From: Bacteroides sp. MSB163
GTDB lineage: Bacteria; Bacteroidota; Bacteroidia; Bacteroidales; Bacteroidaceae
DNA: 64,000 nucleotides
Direction: 5' to 3'
Assembly: GCF_036416795.1 (NCBI RefSeq)
Contig: NZ_CP143867.1
Span: 1,984,001-2,048,000, forward strand
Position 1 is the stretch's first letter; every line of letters starts with the position of its first letter. A program made the translations under genes and the position numbers. The notes beneath the pieces were generated by a model, which was given only the letters and a program-made list of their open reading frames with translations, searched no databases and was not told where the DNA came from. This document shows, one piece after another, positions 15,463 to 24,026 of the stretch.

Positions 15463-17634
15463 TTATTCGAACATGGCAAACTGCTCGTTCCAAAGCCTGA
15501 AGTATGAGCCACCTGCATCGTAGAGCTGGCTGTGTGTGCCGGTTTCTGCCACTTTACCCTTGTCAATCACTATAATGTTGTCGGCACATCTCACTGTAGT
15601 CAGTCGGTGGGCAATAATGATTACTGTTTTCCCCTTTCCGGCCAGTGCATCCAGCGTTTCTTTTACATAACGTTCGGCTATGGAATCCAGTGACGAGGTG
15701 GCTTCGTCGAAAATCAAGATTTCCGGTTCTTTATACAGGGCACGGGCTATGGCAAGTCTTTGCCGCTCGCCTCCGGAAAGGGTTGCGCCGTGTTCGCCTA
15801 CTTGAGTCATGTAGCCATTAGGCAGCCTGTCTATAAAATCTGTCAGTCCGAGCTGTTTCACCAGACAGCTAATCCGTTTCATGTCCTGTGTATCACCGAG
15901 CGCAATGTTTTCGGTGACGGTTCCGGCAAACAGCTCGATTTGCTGGGGAACGGTACCTACCCGGCGCCGGAGGCTGCGATTGTCAATCTGTGCAATGTCA
16001 TAGTCTCCAATGCGGATGCGTCCGGATTGAATGGGGTAGATGTGCTGTAAAAGGGAAATCAGTGTTGTTTTACCCGAACCGCTTTCTCCGATGACGGCAG
16101 TAGTCTTGCCCTTTTCTATGGTTAGATTCAGGGAGTTGAATACTTCCTTGCGTGAACCGTATCTGAAAGAAACATTCTCAAAAATGATGTCGCCCATCAT
16201 GTCCGGTTCCAGAATGATCTTTTGTTCATTGTCCTGCTCTCTTTCCAAATCCATAATCTGAAACAGACGGTCGGCGGCTATCAATGCATCCTGAATAGTC
16301 TGGTTGGATGATATCAGCGAACCGATGGGTGAGATGACGTAACCGACCAGAGAGTAGAATACCATGAGCGTGCCGGGTGTCATCTCTTGATCGATAACCA
16401 GAATACTGCCTAGCCACAAGATAGCGATTGTGATTCCTGTAGATACGAATTGGATGCCTCCTTGTGCCATGATGGAACCGTAAATACTTCGGTAAGTATT
16501 CTTCAATAAATGTACAAAACGGCTTTCTGTCTTCAGGTTGGCATACTCTTCGATGCCGAAACGCTTAATGGTTGAAATGGAGTTGATGGATTCTACTAAT
16601 TGGGATTCCAGATCGGCACTGCTTTCCATGATGCTGCGTTGGTACTTCCGGTTCAGTTTGTTGAACCCCCAGAAGATGAGCAGGAATAGCGGTGCTGATA
16701 TCAGGGTCATGACTGCCAGCTTCCAGGAGTAAATGAACATCAGGCACAGGGAGAACACCAGTATCATGATATTCACTACCAGATCGAGAGATACGTTGTT
16801 GATGAAGTTGCGTATTTTCACGGCATCGTTCACGCGTGAAATGATTTCTCCTACGCGCATGGTGTCGAAGAATTGTTGAGGCAGGGTCAGCAGGTGTTTG
16901 TAATATCCCAGGATCAGGGCTGCATCGATTCTTTGTCCGGTTTTCAGTGCCAGAATGCTTTTCATTGCACCGATGAAGGTACGCAGCAACAGGATAATGA
17001 GCATAATCACTCCCATCAGGTTCAGCAAATTGGTGTTTTTGTCGACCAGTACATAGTCTGTGATTTTGCCTACATAGATAGAAGTGGATAATCCCAAAAT
17101 ACTGAAAACAAGTGCACCGAAGACGGCTTGCAGCATTACGGACTTGTGAGGTGCCAGCAATGAAAGGAATTTCTTGCTCATGCTGGTTTGCTGATTTCCC
17201 TTTTTGAAGGTCTCTTCCGGTTCCATCAATACCAGTATGCCTGTCCAGTCGTGCCGGAAGTCTTCGTGTAAAACCTTATGCATCCGTCCGTCTCCGGGAT
17301 CCATATATGTGATGTGTGTCTTCGTCACTTTGTAGATTACAACAAAGTGTTGAAGTTGTTTGTGATTTACCAGCACATGTGCGATGGTTGGCTTGGAAAT
17401 CGTGTACAGTGCATCGAACTGTGCGCGGACGCCTTTGGCGGATAATCCCAGTTTGTTGGCGGCTTCTATCAGTCCTAATACATTCGTACCTTTCTGGTCG
17501 GTGAATGCATATTGGCGGATGCGCGATACCGGGAAGCGCAGTCCGTAGTGGGCGCATACGGAAGCCAGACAGGCAGCTCCGCAATCGGTGATGTCATGTT
17601 GTTTGATCTTAGTACCTTTTTTATTATTTGCTAC
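15463..17634 (-). CDS. Peptidase C39-containing ABC exporter, no canonical start codon
   Basis: The frame is open from 17634 (just after an in-frame TAA at 17635-17637) to 15463, about 723 residues. The C39 domain comes first: KIKQHDITDCGAACLASV with catalytic Gln12 and Cys18, then HFVVIYK with the catalytic His and MDPGDG with the Asp. A six-helix ABC membrane domain (about 165-450) and an ATPase follow, with Walker A GESGSGKTT, signature LSGGERQRL and Walker B ILIFDEATSSLD. Such proteins cleave double-glycine leaders and export peptides. No ATG, GTG or TTG occurs in frame before a GTG deep in the C39 domain, which would remove the Cys. Either a rare start codon is used or the start has been lost. 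The HlyD stop is 11 bp away. Confidence 0.85.
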   Translation of the reverse strand, partial: VANNKKGTKIKQHDITDCGAACLASVCAHYGLRFPVSRIRQYAFTDQKGTNVLGLIEAANKLGLSAKGVRAQFDALYTISKPTIAHVLVNHKQLQHFVVIYKVTKTHITYMDPGDGRMHKVLHEDFRHDWTGILVLMEPEETFKKGNQQTSMSKKFLSLLAPHKSVMLQAVFGALVFSILGLSTSIYVGKITDYVLVDKNTNLLNLMGVIMLIILLLRTFIGAMKSILALKTGQRIDAALILGYYKHLLTLPQQFFDTMRVGEIISRVNDAVKIRNFINNVSLDLVVNIMILVFSLCLMFIYSWKLAVMTLISAPLFLLIFWGFNKLNRKYQRSIMESSADLESQLVESINSISTIKRFGIEEYANLKTESRFVHLLKNTYRSIYGSIMAQGGIQFVSTGITIAILWLGSILVIDQEMTPGTLMVFYSLVGYVISPIGSLISSNQTIQDALIAADRLFQIMDLEREQDNEQKIILEPDMMGDIIFENVSFRYGSRKEVFNSLNLTIEKGKTTAVIGESGSGKTTLISLLQHIYPIQSGRIRIGDYDIAQIDNRSLRRRVGTVPQQIELFAGTVTENIALGDTQDMKRISCLVKQLGLTDFIDRLPNGYMTQVGEHGATLSGGERQRLAIARALYKEPEILIFDEATSSLDSIAERYVKETLDALAGKGKTVIIIAHRLTTVRCADNIIVIDKGKVAETGTHSQLYDAGGSYFRLWNEQFAMFE

Positions 17635-17645
17635 TTAATGTTTAC

Positions 17646-18815
17646 TTACTGTTTTTGGGCTATCATCTCATTAGCCGCATATTGCCTTGGATTTGCCCAG
17701 TCGTCAATCTTCTGATAAAGCAGATCGAACAGGGAGCGGCGTGTCACCATGAAGTGTGCGCTGGCGGTCATACCTTTTTTCAGCTTTCCTATCTGTCCGT
17801 TTTTCAGTGTCAGGTAATCTTGTTCCATTTCACATTTCACTTTATAGAAAGAGTTGCCTTGATTGTCCGTCAGAAACTCGGAGGAGATGTCTTTTAGCTT
17901 TCCGGGTAGTGTGCCCCATTCGTTATAATTGAAAGATTCCACTTGTATATTGACCGGCATACCTATGTTCATAAAACCGATATTCCGGGGAGTGACGTAT
18001 ACTTCGAGGCAGAGTGTGGAGTCGGGACTGATTACTGCCAGTGATTGTCCGGCTTGAATGCTACTTCCCCGATATATGCCGGAGAACTGGTCGAGCGTGC
18101 CGTCTACCGGACTGCGGACGATATACATATCTTGGTCTTTTACCTCTTGCTTGAGGCTGGTACTCATCTCATTGCGTGAATTGCGGTAGCTGTTCAAGTC
18201 AGCTTGCCAGGTGCTAAGTTGACTCTGTGTCAATGAAGCCAGTTCGTTTTGCTGGGTTTGATATTGATAATAGTATTTGTCATATTCTTCTTCTGAAATT
18301 ACTTTCTTTTCAAACAATGTCTTGTTGCGTTTATACTCTTTTTCCGCTTGTGCCAGGGAGGTTTCAAGTTCTTTCTTCTTTTTGGTGAAGTAAGTGTACT
18401 CCTGCCGGCGGACCGGAGAGCGGAATGTGGCAGGATGCTCGCCTTTTGCCAGATATGCCAAGTCGATAAGATGTGCCTCGTAATCATTCAGACGGTTAGT
18501 CTGGTAGTTGATTTTGTAGTCGGAACTGTTTGTGCGGAAACGCAGAAGGATATCGCCCTTGCTGACTTGTTCGCCTTCGCGAACATAAACAGAGTCTACC
18601 AGTTCCGTGATAGCTGATTTAATTTCGGTCTTTTCCGTTACGGGGCGAACTACTCCACTGCCTTGTACGGAAATGTCTACATAAATAAAGGGAAGTGCGG
18701 CCATGGTTGCCGTAATGGCTAATAGAACGACCCAATAAATAATCTGGGACTTTGTGGTGTGTTGATAGATGTAAGTTTCTAAACTGTTTTCTATCCATTC
18801 GTTTGGTAATAGCAT
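17646..18815 (-). CDS. HlyD-family periplasmic adaptor of the type I export locus
   Basis: The protein has 389 residues with a single N-terminal membrane helix at about residues 29-47 (IIYWVVLLAITATMAALPF). A lipoyl/barrel-sandwich half (VDSVYVREGEQVSKGDILLRF) is followed by a long coiled-coil hairpin (about 110-225, with KKKELETSLAQAEKEYKRN) and the second half (VRSPVDGTLDQF), then a beta-barrel domain with VNIQVESFNYNEWG. It bridges the ABC exporter to the TolC channel. It is first in the operon, and its promoter at 18864-18920 carries the same operator as the TolC gene. The gene itself looks intact, unlike its two partners. Confidence 0.92.
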   Translation of the reverse strand: MLLPNEWIENSLETYIYQHTTKSQIIYWVVLLAITATMAALPFIYVDISVQGSGVVRPVTEKTEIKSAITELVDSVYVREGEQVSKGDILLRFRTNSSDYKINYQTNRLNDYEAHLIDLAYLAKGEHPATFRSPVRRQEYTYFTKKKKELETSLAQAEKEYKRNKTLFEKKVISEEEYDKYYYQYQTQQNELASLTQSQLSTWQADLNSYRNSRNEMSTSLKQEVKDQDMYIVRSPVDGTLDQFSGIYRGSSIQAGQSLAVISPDSTLCLEVYVTPRNIGFMNIGMPVNIQVESFNYNEWGTLPGKLKDISSEFLTDNQGNSFYKVKCEMEQDYLTLKNGQIGKLKKGMTASAHFMVTRRSLFDLLYQKIDDWANPRQYAANEMIAQKQ

Positions 18816-18863
18816 ATCTTTTTGTTTTTTAGTGATTTATACTTTTCTCTTTTTTCTGTGAAG

Positions 18864-18871
18864 CAAAAGTA
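18864..18871 (-). promoter_or_regulatory. -7 box of the hlyD-ABC operon
   Basis: TACTTTTG on the minus strand lies 49 bp before the HlyD start and 32 bp from the operator core at 18903. Confidence 0.65.
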
Positions 18872-18892
18872 CGGGGTTGACGGCGGAAGATA

Positions 18893-18920
18893 GGTTATAG
18901 GTATGTTATCGCTATGTTAA
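18893..18920 (-). promoter_or_regulatory. TAACAT/TAACAT/TAACCT operator of hlyD at 11-bp spacing
   Basis: Minus-strand reading gives TAACAT, TAACAT and TAACCT with starts 11 bp apart. The 18-bp core is identical to that upstream of the TolC gene, and the distance to the -7 box is the same. It should be an activator site at about -33 to -65. Confidence 0.75.
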
Positions 18921-19228
18921 ATAGTTTGTGAGTTGAATTATATGTTTTTACTTCATTTAATACAGTCATCCGGTTCAGAACTTTAAGCAATAATGCTGAA
19001 GAGCCTGTTCCGGAAAGAAAGCGAAGTGACTGAAAAATCAGGAATATAGTTGCAAAGAGTCATCAGAATAGACTATAAACTTACAACTACTGTTTTTAGA
19101 GAGTATAAAATAAGAACTTATCCACCGGATTTCTGTCTTTATATGCAGTATATTTACATCTTTTTTACCGAATATGGAGAATTGAATCTCCGTATCTATA
19201 TATCTTACAAGTCAGTTCTTTATATCCG
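18921..19228. other. AT-rich gap with no gene seen
   Basis: This is part of a stretch of about 1 kb between hlyD and the hybrid two-component gene. I looked here for a double-glycine leader peptide gene that would be cargo for the exporter and saw none on either strand. Confidence 0.6.
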
Positions 19229-19383
19229 GTGCGTTCGGTCTCTATTTCCTGTGCGTTGGATATAGAGATCCAGCACATTGGATGTTGATATCCTGTAGAT
19301 AGTATCTTAATACTTGGCACATTGCTTGTTCCGATGCAGCAGATTGCTTGTTATTTTACTGTAGAATAATTGTACGTATTTCT
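19229..19383. repeat. Degenerate 22-bp phased array
   Basis: Units begin at 19229, 19251, 19273, 19295, 19317, 19339 and 19361. Most start with a form of GYRCRTTG (GTGCGTTCGG, GTGCGTTGGA, GCACATTGGA, GTAGATAGTA, GCACATTGCT, GCAGATTGCT). Six consecutive units are exactly 22 bp long; the seventh is 23 bp. Between-unit identity is low to moderate, so the period is clearer than the sequence. Confidence 0.6.
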
Positions 19384-19590
19384 GTATCGAACTGTAGAAT
19401 AGCAGATTGCGGATTTTTATTCCCGTCTTTCCTTTGGGACGTCCTTCTGGGCGTAAAGAAACGATTCTCGGAGGACTGATAATACAAAATGTCAGAATGA
19501 TACCCAGGTTCCATCCGGTATAGAAAAGAATAAAAGTGATTAGTGTTTGGTGATAAGTGATTAGCGCCATTCGGTATATTATTTTTTAGA

Positions 19591-19618
19591 CGCGGATGAC
19601 ACGGATAACGCGGATTTA
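19591..19618. repeat. 9-bp-period GCGGATGAC repeat, half element
   Basis: Three units GCGGATGAC, ACGGATAAC and GCGGATTT lie in a row. The same family appears in inverted form at 26461-26545. Confidence 0.6.
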
Positions 19619-19770
19619 AAAGGCTGCGCTATAAACGTGGGGCTATTCCGTCGACAAAACCTCCCCTTTCGTAGATTTTATTTTCAACTCTTCTTTCTCT
19701 CCCTTACATTTACATCAAAATTTGTAGAGACTCTCTCTAAATAGCGTTTTTTCATGTATTATTGACTGTG

Positions 19771-19810
19771 CCGTTCCACCCCCGTGAGGGGAGGGGACGG
19801 TTTTCTTTTT
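19771..19810 (+). terminator. GC-rich hairpin with T-rich tail
   Basis: CCGT/ACGG and CCCC/GGGG arms pair around a short loop (19771-19800) and are followed by TTTTCTTTTT. There is no plus-strand gene directly upstream, so it may insulate the hybrid two-component gene from read-through or be a remnant. Confidence 0.5.
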
Positions 19811-19841
19811 ATGGGAATCTTTATCAGATATATTTTTTCTA

Positions 19842-19849
19842 TATCTTTG
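19842..19849 (+). promoter_or_regulatory. -7 box of the hybrid two-component gene
   Basis: TATCTTTG matches TAnnTTTG. Transcription would start near 19856, which leaves about 12 nt before ATG 19868 and about 27 nt before ATG 19883. Confidence 0.6.
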
Positions 19850-19867
19850 CATCACTGATAATCTAAT

Positions 19868-22800
19868 ATGGAAAACATAACAATGAAATTGTTAACGATC
19901 AAAGTGATAAGACTCTTGCTGTTTATTGTCTTATTGCTTAACTCCCCGCTTCATGCGCAAGAGCACTATGCGTTTACTCCCATCGATTGCAGTGACGGAC
20001 TTTCGGGCAACAGAGTCCGCAATATCATTCAGTTGCGGGATGGGCGCATTGCAATCAATGCCAATGAGATCGTCAGCATCTACGATGGAACTTCTTTTCA
20101 ATATTTCCATTATAATAAAAGTAACATAATTCCTCTTAATGACTATGCCGGGCATCATCGCATTTATGTGAATGAGGACTATATTTATATCAAAGACTGG
20201 TATAAGCTAATGACCATCAACATTAATGAAGAACGCTTTGAACAGCATTTGGACGATCTGTTTAAGTCTTATGGTGTAAAGGGGGCGTTGGTGAACTTCT
20301 TTGTGGATGAGGCAGGTAATTATTGGATGCTGACGGATGATGATGTACTGCTGTACAGGGATTATGCCGGTGGGAAGACTGTTGAGTTTTTGAAGAATGT
20401 TTCAATGAACGGAGATGTACGTGACAGGCTTTTGGACATAGCGGTAGTAAACCGGCAAGTTTTCTTGTTCTACAATTCAAGCCTCATGGTCTGTTATGAT
20501 CTGGAAACATCCAGGGAGTTATACCGGGAATATGCACTGGCTGAAAAGCAGGATAGGTCTGCTACCCTGTTGGTTGTCCCCCGGGGAAAGTATTTGTACT
20601 ATTTGATGAATGGGCGAAAGACTGAAGCTTTGCGGTTTGATATTGAACTGCGTAAGTGGGAAGTAATATTAGAGACTGAATATAGGCTGAATGTGCTTTC
20701 TGTAGGCAAAGAGCACGATATATGGATAACCAGTCAGGTCGGCCTGTGGGTGTGTGACGAAAAACTGCAAAACAAACAATTCATCCCTACGCTGGAATTT
20801 GTAGATGGTAAAGAGATAAAAACGGAAGTCAGCACAGTCTTTAATGATAACCAGGGAGGAACTTGGATCGGGACTTTGGACAGAGGAATATGTTATTACC
20901 ATCCTAACCGCTTTAAATTCAAAAATATAGGTAAAGTGTTCTTCCCTAATATTGATCAGAATGGGGAAGTTAGTGTGTCGTGTTTTGTAGAAGATGCGCA
21001 TGGTGGAATCCTGGTAGGTACCCGTCAGGGACTTTTACGGTACTCTTTATCTGAGAGCAAATTGTCTGTTGAGGCAGGATTACCCCGCAATTTACGGTGC
21101 AATGGGTTAACTAAAGATAGTCGGCAGCGGATATGGCTTTCATCGGTTGAGGCATTGTTCTGCATTCAGAATGGAAAGAGCAGAAGTTATCCTGTACGTG
21201 ATGTGGCGAAGGTATTTGAAGCACCGGATAAGAACCTGTATATCTGTTCATATATAGATGGCCTGTGTCTTTTGAATCCTGATACCGGAGAACTTAAGAA
21301 GATAGAGGAAAGTGGAGGACGACAAATCAACTCCGTTTCGCAGATCAGGAATTATAAAGAGGGTATGCTGATAGGAATCTGTAATTTAGGGCTGTTTACC
21401 TATGATTATAAAAATCAGGTTCTGACGGCACCGGTGTTTAAAGATAAAAAGGCTTGGCAAGATTTCTATGATATCCATCGTTATTCTGATTTGTATGTAG
21501 ATAGCCGTAATCTGATTTGGCTTGCCACACAGGATGGCCTGATAGTCTGGAATCCGAAGAATGAAGAGATCAGGATGTTTTATATGGAAAACGGCCTGGT
21601 AAACAATAGTATACAGGCAATATCCGAAGATCGTCACCACGTGATGTGGATTACCACTTCTTATGGAATATCTTGTGTGAATGTAGTTCAGGAAGGGGGA
21701 AGAACAGAATACTCTTTCTCCAACTTTAACCATAGTGATGGAGTGATAGAGCGGGAATTCTTGGAAAGATCCGTATATGTAACGAAGGATGATGTGATTC
21801 TGATGGGAGGAATTGATGGTTTCAACGAATTCAGAATTAATAAACTGCCTCCGGTGAAACAGGATATGAAACCTCTTTTCGTGAGCTTTCATCTTTTCGG
21901 GAAAAAGGTGGAGATGGATAAGGCTTATGATGGCAATATACTATTGAGCGAGCCTGTAAGCGCAACTCAAAAGATTATCTTGAATTATGATCAGAACTTT
22001 GTATCGTTTGATTTCTCTGCGTTGAATTATATCAATAGATCACAGACTCACTATTGCTACCGGCTGAAGGGGCTGGATAAGGAGTGGCACGAAATAGTTT
22101 CTCCTACAGGGACCGGAACTGCCTCTTATGCCAATCTTCCTTCGGGTACGTATAATCTGGAAGTATATGCGGCAAACAACAGTAAGCAGTGGGGAAGTAG
22201 CTGTGCAACTATACAAATCATTGTAAAGGACCCGTATTGGAAAACTCCTTTGGCTTATTTTATTTATTGCCTGTTGATTGCCCTTGCCATATATTGGGCC
22301 CTTTCCAGTTATTTGCGAATGAATAAGAGGAAGTTGCAAAAAGCTCAGGAAGAAGAACTGAATCAAATGAAATTCCGCTTCTTTACCAATATAAGCCATG
22401 AATTCCGCACCCCCCTGACTCTGATCATAACTCCATTGGAATCTCTTATTAAGGAAGTCGGCGACATAGCCCTGAAAAAGAGATTACAATCCATTTACCG
22501 TAATTCCAAAGAACTGTTGAACCTCGTCAATCAATTGCTGGACTTCAGACGTTTGGAAGTTCATGGAGAGAAACTGTTTCTTGTTAAGGGGAATATAGCG
22601 GAGTTTGTTTCTTCGGTAAAATCCTCTTTTGATTATCTGGCTCAGGAAAAAGAGATTTCTTTTGAGATAGATGATAAGATTGCAGAAGATTTATATATAA
22701 GTTTCGACCGTGAGAAGATACAAAAGGTACTGAATAATCTATTGTCTAATGCATTCAAGTTCACACCTGTAGGAGGTATGGTGACGATAACTCTCGATAC

Positions 22801-23917
22801 CTGTAAGGAACCGGACGGGGTACAGTATTTCCGTCTTTGCGTGAAAGATACCGGAGCAGGGATTCCACGAAAGAATCTTTCCCATATTTTTGATCGTTTC
22901 TATCAGGTGAAAGAGGAAGAAGATAAAATAGGTAGTGGAATCGGTCTTCATCTGGTGAAAGAGTATGTAGAATTGCATTCCGGAAAGATAGAAGTGGAGA
23001 GTGAAGTAAATAAAGGCAGTTTGTTTACTGTATATCTACCTGTGCGTACTGATGTAGAAGTGGATACAGAGTTACCGGAAGAGGAAGATACTTTCATCGG
23101 GGATGAATTGAACCCTGATGCGGAAAGTGATCAGGACCTGCAAACGGATAAAGAGTACACCGTACTTTTAGTTGAAGATAATAAAGAATTCCGGCATTAC
23201 ATGTTTGAACTGCTTTCCAAGAAATACAATGTATTGGAGGCCGGTGATGGTGAAGAAGGAGAACAGATTGCCACTACAAAGTTTCCCGATTTGATAATCA
23301 GCGATATCATGATGCCGAAAGTGGATGGGCTGGAGTTATGTAAACGTATCAAGTCCAATATACAGGTGTCGCATATCCCTGTCATATTACTGACTGCCCG
23401 TTCTACGGACGAAAGTAAATTGTTCGGGTACGAATCCGGTGCGGATGAATATATATCCAAACCGTTTAATCTGGATATTCTGTTATTGAGAATCCGGAAA
23501 CTGATAAACGAAGAGAAAGCCCGTCAGAAGTCTTTTTCACAGGGAATAAATATTAATCCGGGAGAGGTTACCATCACTTCTATTGATGAACAGTTTATAG
23601 AGAAGGTCTGCTCATTGATTCAAAAGAATATAGATAATCCTGAATATTCGGTAGAAAAGCTGAGTGCCGATGTTGGGATGGAACGTACGGTACTATATCG
23701 TAAATTGAATGCTATTGCCGGCCAGACTCCTTCTGATTTTATTCGTTCCATCCGATTGAAGCATGCTGCTCAATTACTGAATAAAGGATATCAGGTAGGT
23801 GAAGTGGCCGATATGGTTGGTTTCAATACTCCTAAATATTTTACAAAGTACTTCAAACAGGCGTTTGGTGTAACGCCTTCTCAATATAAGACTAATATGA
23901 CTGGGGAGAATTGTTGA
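19868..23917 (+). CDS. Hybrid two-component system sensor/regulator
   Basis: This 1349-residue protein combines sensor and regulator in one inner-membrane polypeptide. A signal peptide (about 1-31) is followed by a large periplasmic beta-propeller region of Reg_prop repeats (about 32-700, e.g. WIGTLDRGICYY, GILVGTRQGLLRY) and a Y_Y_Y domain (about 715-785). A membrane helix is at about 793-812. HisKA has His844 (NISHEFRTPLTLI), and the HATPase has NNLLSNAFKFTP, DTGAGIP and GSGIGLHLV. The receiver has acidic Asp1104 and phospho-acceptor Asp1146 (ISDIMMPKVDG). An AraC-type helix-turn-helix ends the protein (about 1240-1345). Such proteins bind oligosaccharides and activate utilisation genes. 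Here the only neighbour is a GH31 enzyme. ATG 19883 is an alternative start that fits the promoter spacing better. Confidence 0.95.
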   Translation: MENITMKLLTIKVIRLLLFIVLLLNSPLHAQEHYAFTPIDCSDGLSGNRVRNIIQLRDGRIAINANEIVSIYDGTSFQYFHYNKSNIIPLNDYAGHHRIYVNEDYIYIKDWYKLMTININEERFEQHLDDLFKSYGVKGALVNFFVDEAGNYWMLTDDDVLLYRDYAGGKTVEFLKNVSMNGDVRDRLLDIAVVNRQVFLFYNSSLMVCYDLETSRELYREYALAEKQDRSATLLVVPRGKYLYYLMNGRKTEALRFDIELRKWEVILETEYRLNVLSVGKEHDIWITSQVGLWVCDEKLQNKQFIPTLEFVDGKEIKTEVSTVFNDNQGGTWIGTLDRGICYYHPNRFKFKNIGKVFFPNIDQNGEVSVSCFVEDAHGGILVGTRQGLLRYSLSESKLSVEAGLPRNLRCNGLTKDSRQRIWLSSVEALFCIQNGKSRSYPVRDVAKVFEAPDKNLYICSYIDGLCLLNPDTGELKKIEESGGRQINSVSQIRNYKEGMLIGICNLGLFTYDYKNQVLTAPVFKDKKAWQDFYDIHRYSDLYVDSRNLIWLATQDGLIVWNPKNEEIRMFYMENGLVNNSIQAISEDRHHVMWITTSYGISCVNVVQEGGRTEYSFSNFNHSDGVIEREFLERSVYVTKDDVILMGGIDGFNEFRINKLPPVKQDMKPLFVSFHLFGKKVEMDKAYDGNILLSEPVSATQKIILNYDQNFVSFDFSALNYINRSQTHYCYRLKGLDKEWHEIVSPTGTGTASYANLPSGTYNLEVYAANNSKQWGSSCATIQIIVKDPYWKTPLAYFIYCLLIALAIYWALSSYLRMNKRKLQKAQEEELNQMKFRFFTNISHEFRTPLTLIITPLESLIKEVGDIALKKRLQSIYRNSKELLNLVNQLLDFRRLEVHGEKLFLVKGNIAEFVSSVKSSFDYLAQEKEISFEIDDKIAEDLYISFDREKIQKVLNNLLSNAFKFTPVGGMVTITLDTCKEPDGVQYFRLCVKDTGAGIPRKNLSHIFDRFYQVKEEEDKIGSGIGLHLVKEYVELHSGKIEVESEVNKGSLFTVYLPVRTDVEVDTELPEEEDTFIGDELNPDAESDQDLQTDKEYTVLLVEDNKEFRHYMFELLSKKYNVLEAGDGEEGEQIATTKFPDLIISDIMMPKVDGLELCKRIKSNIQVSHIPVILLTARSTDESKLFGYESGADEYISKPFNLDILLLRIRKLINEEKARQKSFSQGININPGEVTITSIDEQFIEKVCSLIQKNIDNPEYSVEKLSADVGMERTVLYRKLNAIAGQTPSDFIRSIRLKHAAQLLNKGYQVGEVADMVGFNTPKYFTKYFKQAFGVTPSQYKTNMTGENC

Positions 23918-23978
23918 AAACAACGAAATGTGCACTAAAAAGCAACGAACACGCCCCTTGGTAGAATCTTTTTTCCGG

Positions 23979-23986
23979 TAATTTTG
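23979..23986 (+). promoter_or_regulatory. Promoter of the GH31 gene
   Basis: TAATTTTG matches the -7 box, with TTG 18 bp upstream at 23958-23960 as a -33 element. It lies 41 bp before the GH31 start, so the enzyme gene can be controlled separately from the regulator gene. Confidence 0.6.
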
Positions 23987-24026
23987 CATTTGAATAACAG
24001 AATTATTAATCCGTAAAAAAGAAACC

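Noticed and set aside
15463..17376. Start of the ABC exporter at the GTG near 17376
   Set aside because: The same frame upstream encodes the rest of the C39 peptidase, including the catalytic Cys; this GTG is internal to the domain.
19307..19570. Minus-strand 87-codon frame
   Set aside because: Much of it lies across or beside the degenerate 22-bp array and the composition is not protein-like.
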